Below are positions 46,751 through 47,029 of a DNA stretch of 47,029 nt, in pieces. This stretch comes from Acidobacteriota bacterium (GTDB taxonomy: Bacteria > Acidobacteriota > UBA890). The DNA is taken from contig PCAP01000012.1 of NCBI GenBank assembly GCA_002731215.1, positions 1 to 47,029 on the forward strand, in the 5' to 3' direction. The notes beneath the pieces were generated by a model. That model ran no database searches, was not told the DNA's origin, and saw only the letters and a list, made by a program, of their open reading frames with translations. The translations under genes and the position numbers were made by a program. Position 1 is the stretch's first letter; each line of letters begins with the position of its first letter.

Positions 46751-47029
46751 ACGTTTTCTTCCGTTGAATGTATGTTGGCACGGTGGTTCATGGCAGCTTC
46801 GCGAAGTGCCTCGAGCCACTGGAGCGAGACCGCATACTCGCCCAGCCGGGTAGTTCCGACCGGTGGCCCGTGAAAGTCAGACCCTCCAGAGGGTAGTAGC
46901 CTCATTTCGTCGATCAACCCTTTGAATTTTTTGCGGGCGTTTGAGGTGTACGAAGGATGCACTAGTTCAAACCCGTCCAGGCCAAGGTTGGCGAGCGTTC
47001 GTATACCCTCCTGGCATCGGCGCCACGAC
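46747..47029 (-). CDS. PHP-domain protein (YciV/TrpH-like), 5' end beyond window edge
   Basis: Frame open to right edge: [68 protein letters not shown] motifs GFEL/HPS and GSDFHG. Confidence 0.88.
   Translation of the reverse strand, partial: SWRRCQEGIRTLANLGLDGFELVHPSYTSNARKKFKGLIDEMRLLPSGGSDFHGPPVGTTRLGEYAVSLQWLEALREAAMNHRANIHSTEENV

Overview
The window is a dense, mostly housekeeping segment of a Gram-negative bacterial chromosome. I see no CRISPR array, transposase, integrase, phage block or recognisable defence system. From left to right: an NSS/SNF-family Na+-dependent symporter cut by the left edge (absent from the ORF track); tRNA-Phe; ACT-domain protein; purC; a small Fis-type HTH ORF; groES-groL preceded by a perfect CIRCE operator; OmpH/Skp; class A RNase P RNA; a minus-strand tolQ-tolR-tolA/TonB-tolB-pal-ybgF-ssb block; mtnP-pfkB-coaX; HU with a textbook terminator; an unannotatable 519-aa protein with a TPR lipoprotein; ferredoxin; TonB; plsC; a divergent folE; a small membrane peptide; a Lon-like AAA protease; tRNA-Lys and tRNA-Glu; purA; hutH; HEAT lipoprotein; an Asd-like pseudoenzyme; pssA-psd; DUF465; tsaB; mutS; VTT/DedA-like; anmK; ilvE; recX; alaS; AMIN/Amidase_3 protein; a divergent PTPS/QueD-like protein; pgsA; DUF502; DHH phosphoesterase; pepA; dcd; and a PHP-domain protein cut by the right edge. 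CIRCE control of groESL, a GroEL tail without GGM repeats and a Fis-type small HTH argue against a typical enteric gammaproteobacterium; Acidobacteriota or a deltaproteobacteria-like lineage is possible but unproven. I cannot claim a new system. The best leads are the Asd-like protein lacking the canonical catalytic residues, the divergent PTPS (ExxHxH) and FolE pair, the uncharacterised 519-aa + TPR lipoprotein pair, a compensatory change in the RNase P P4 helix, and paired palindromes plus a coupled small ORF between tolQ and mtnP.
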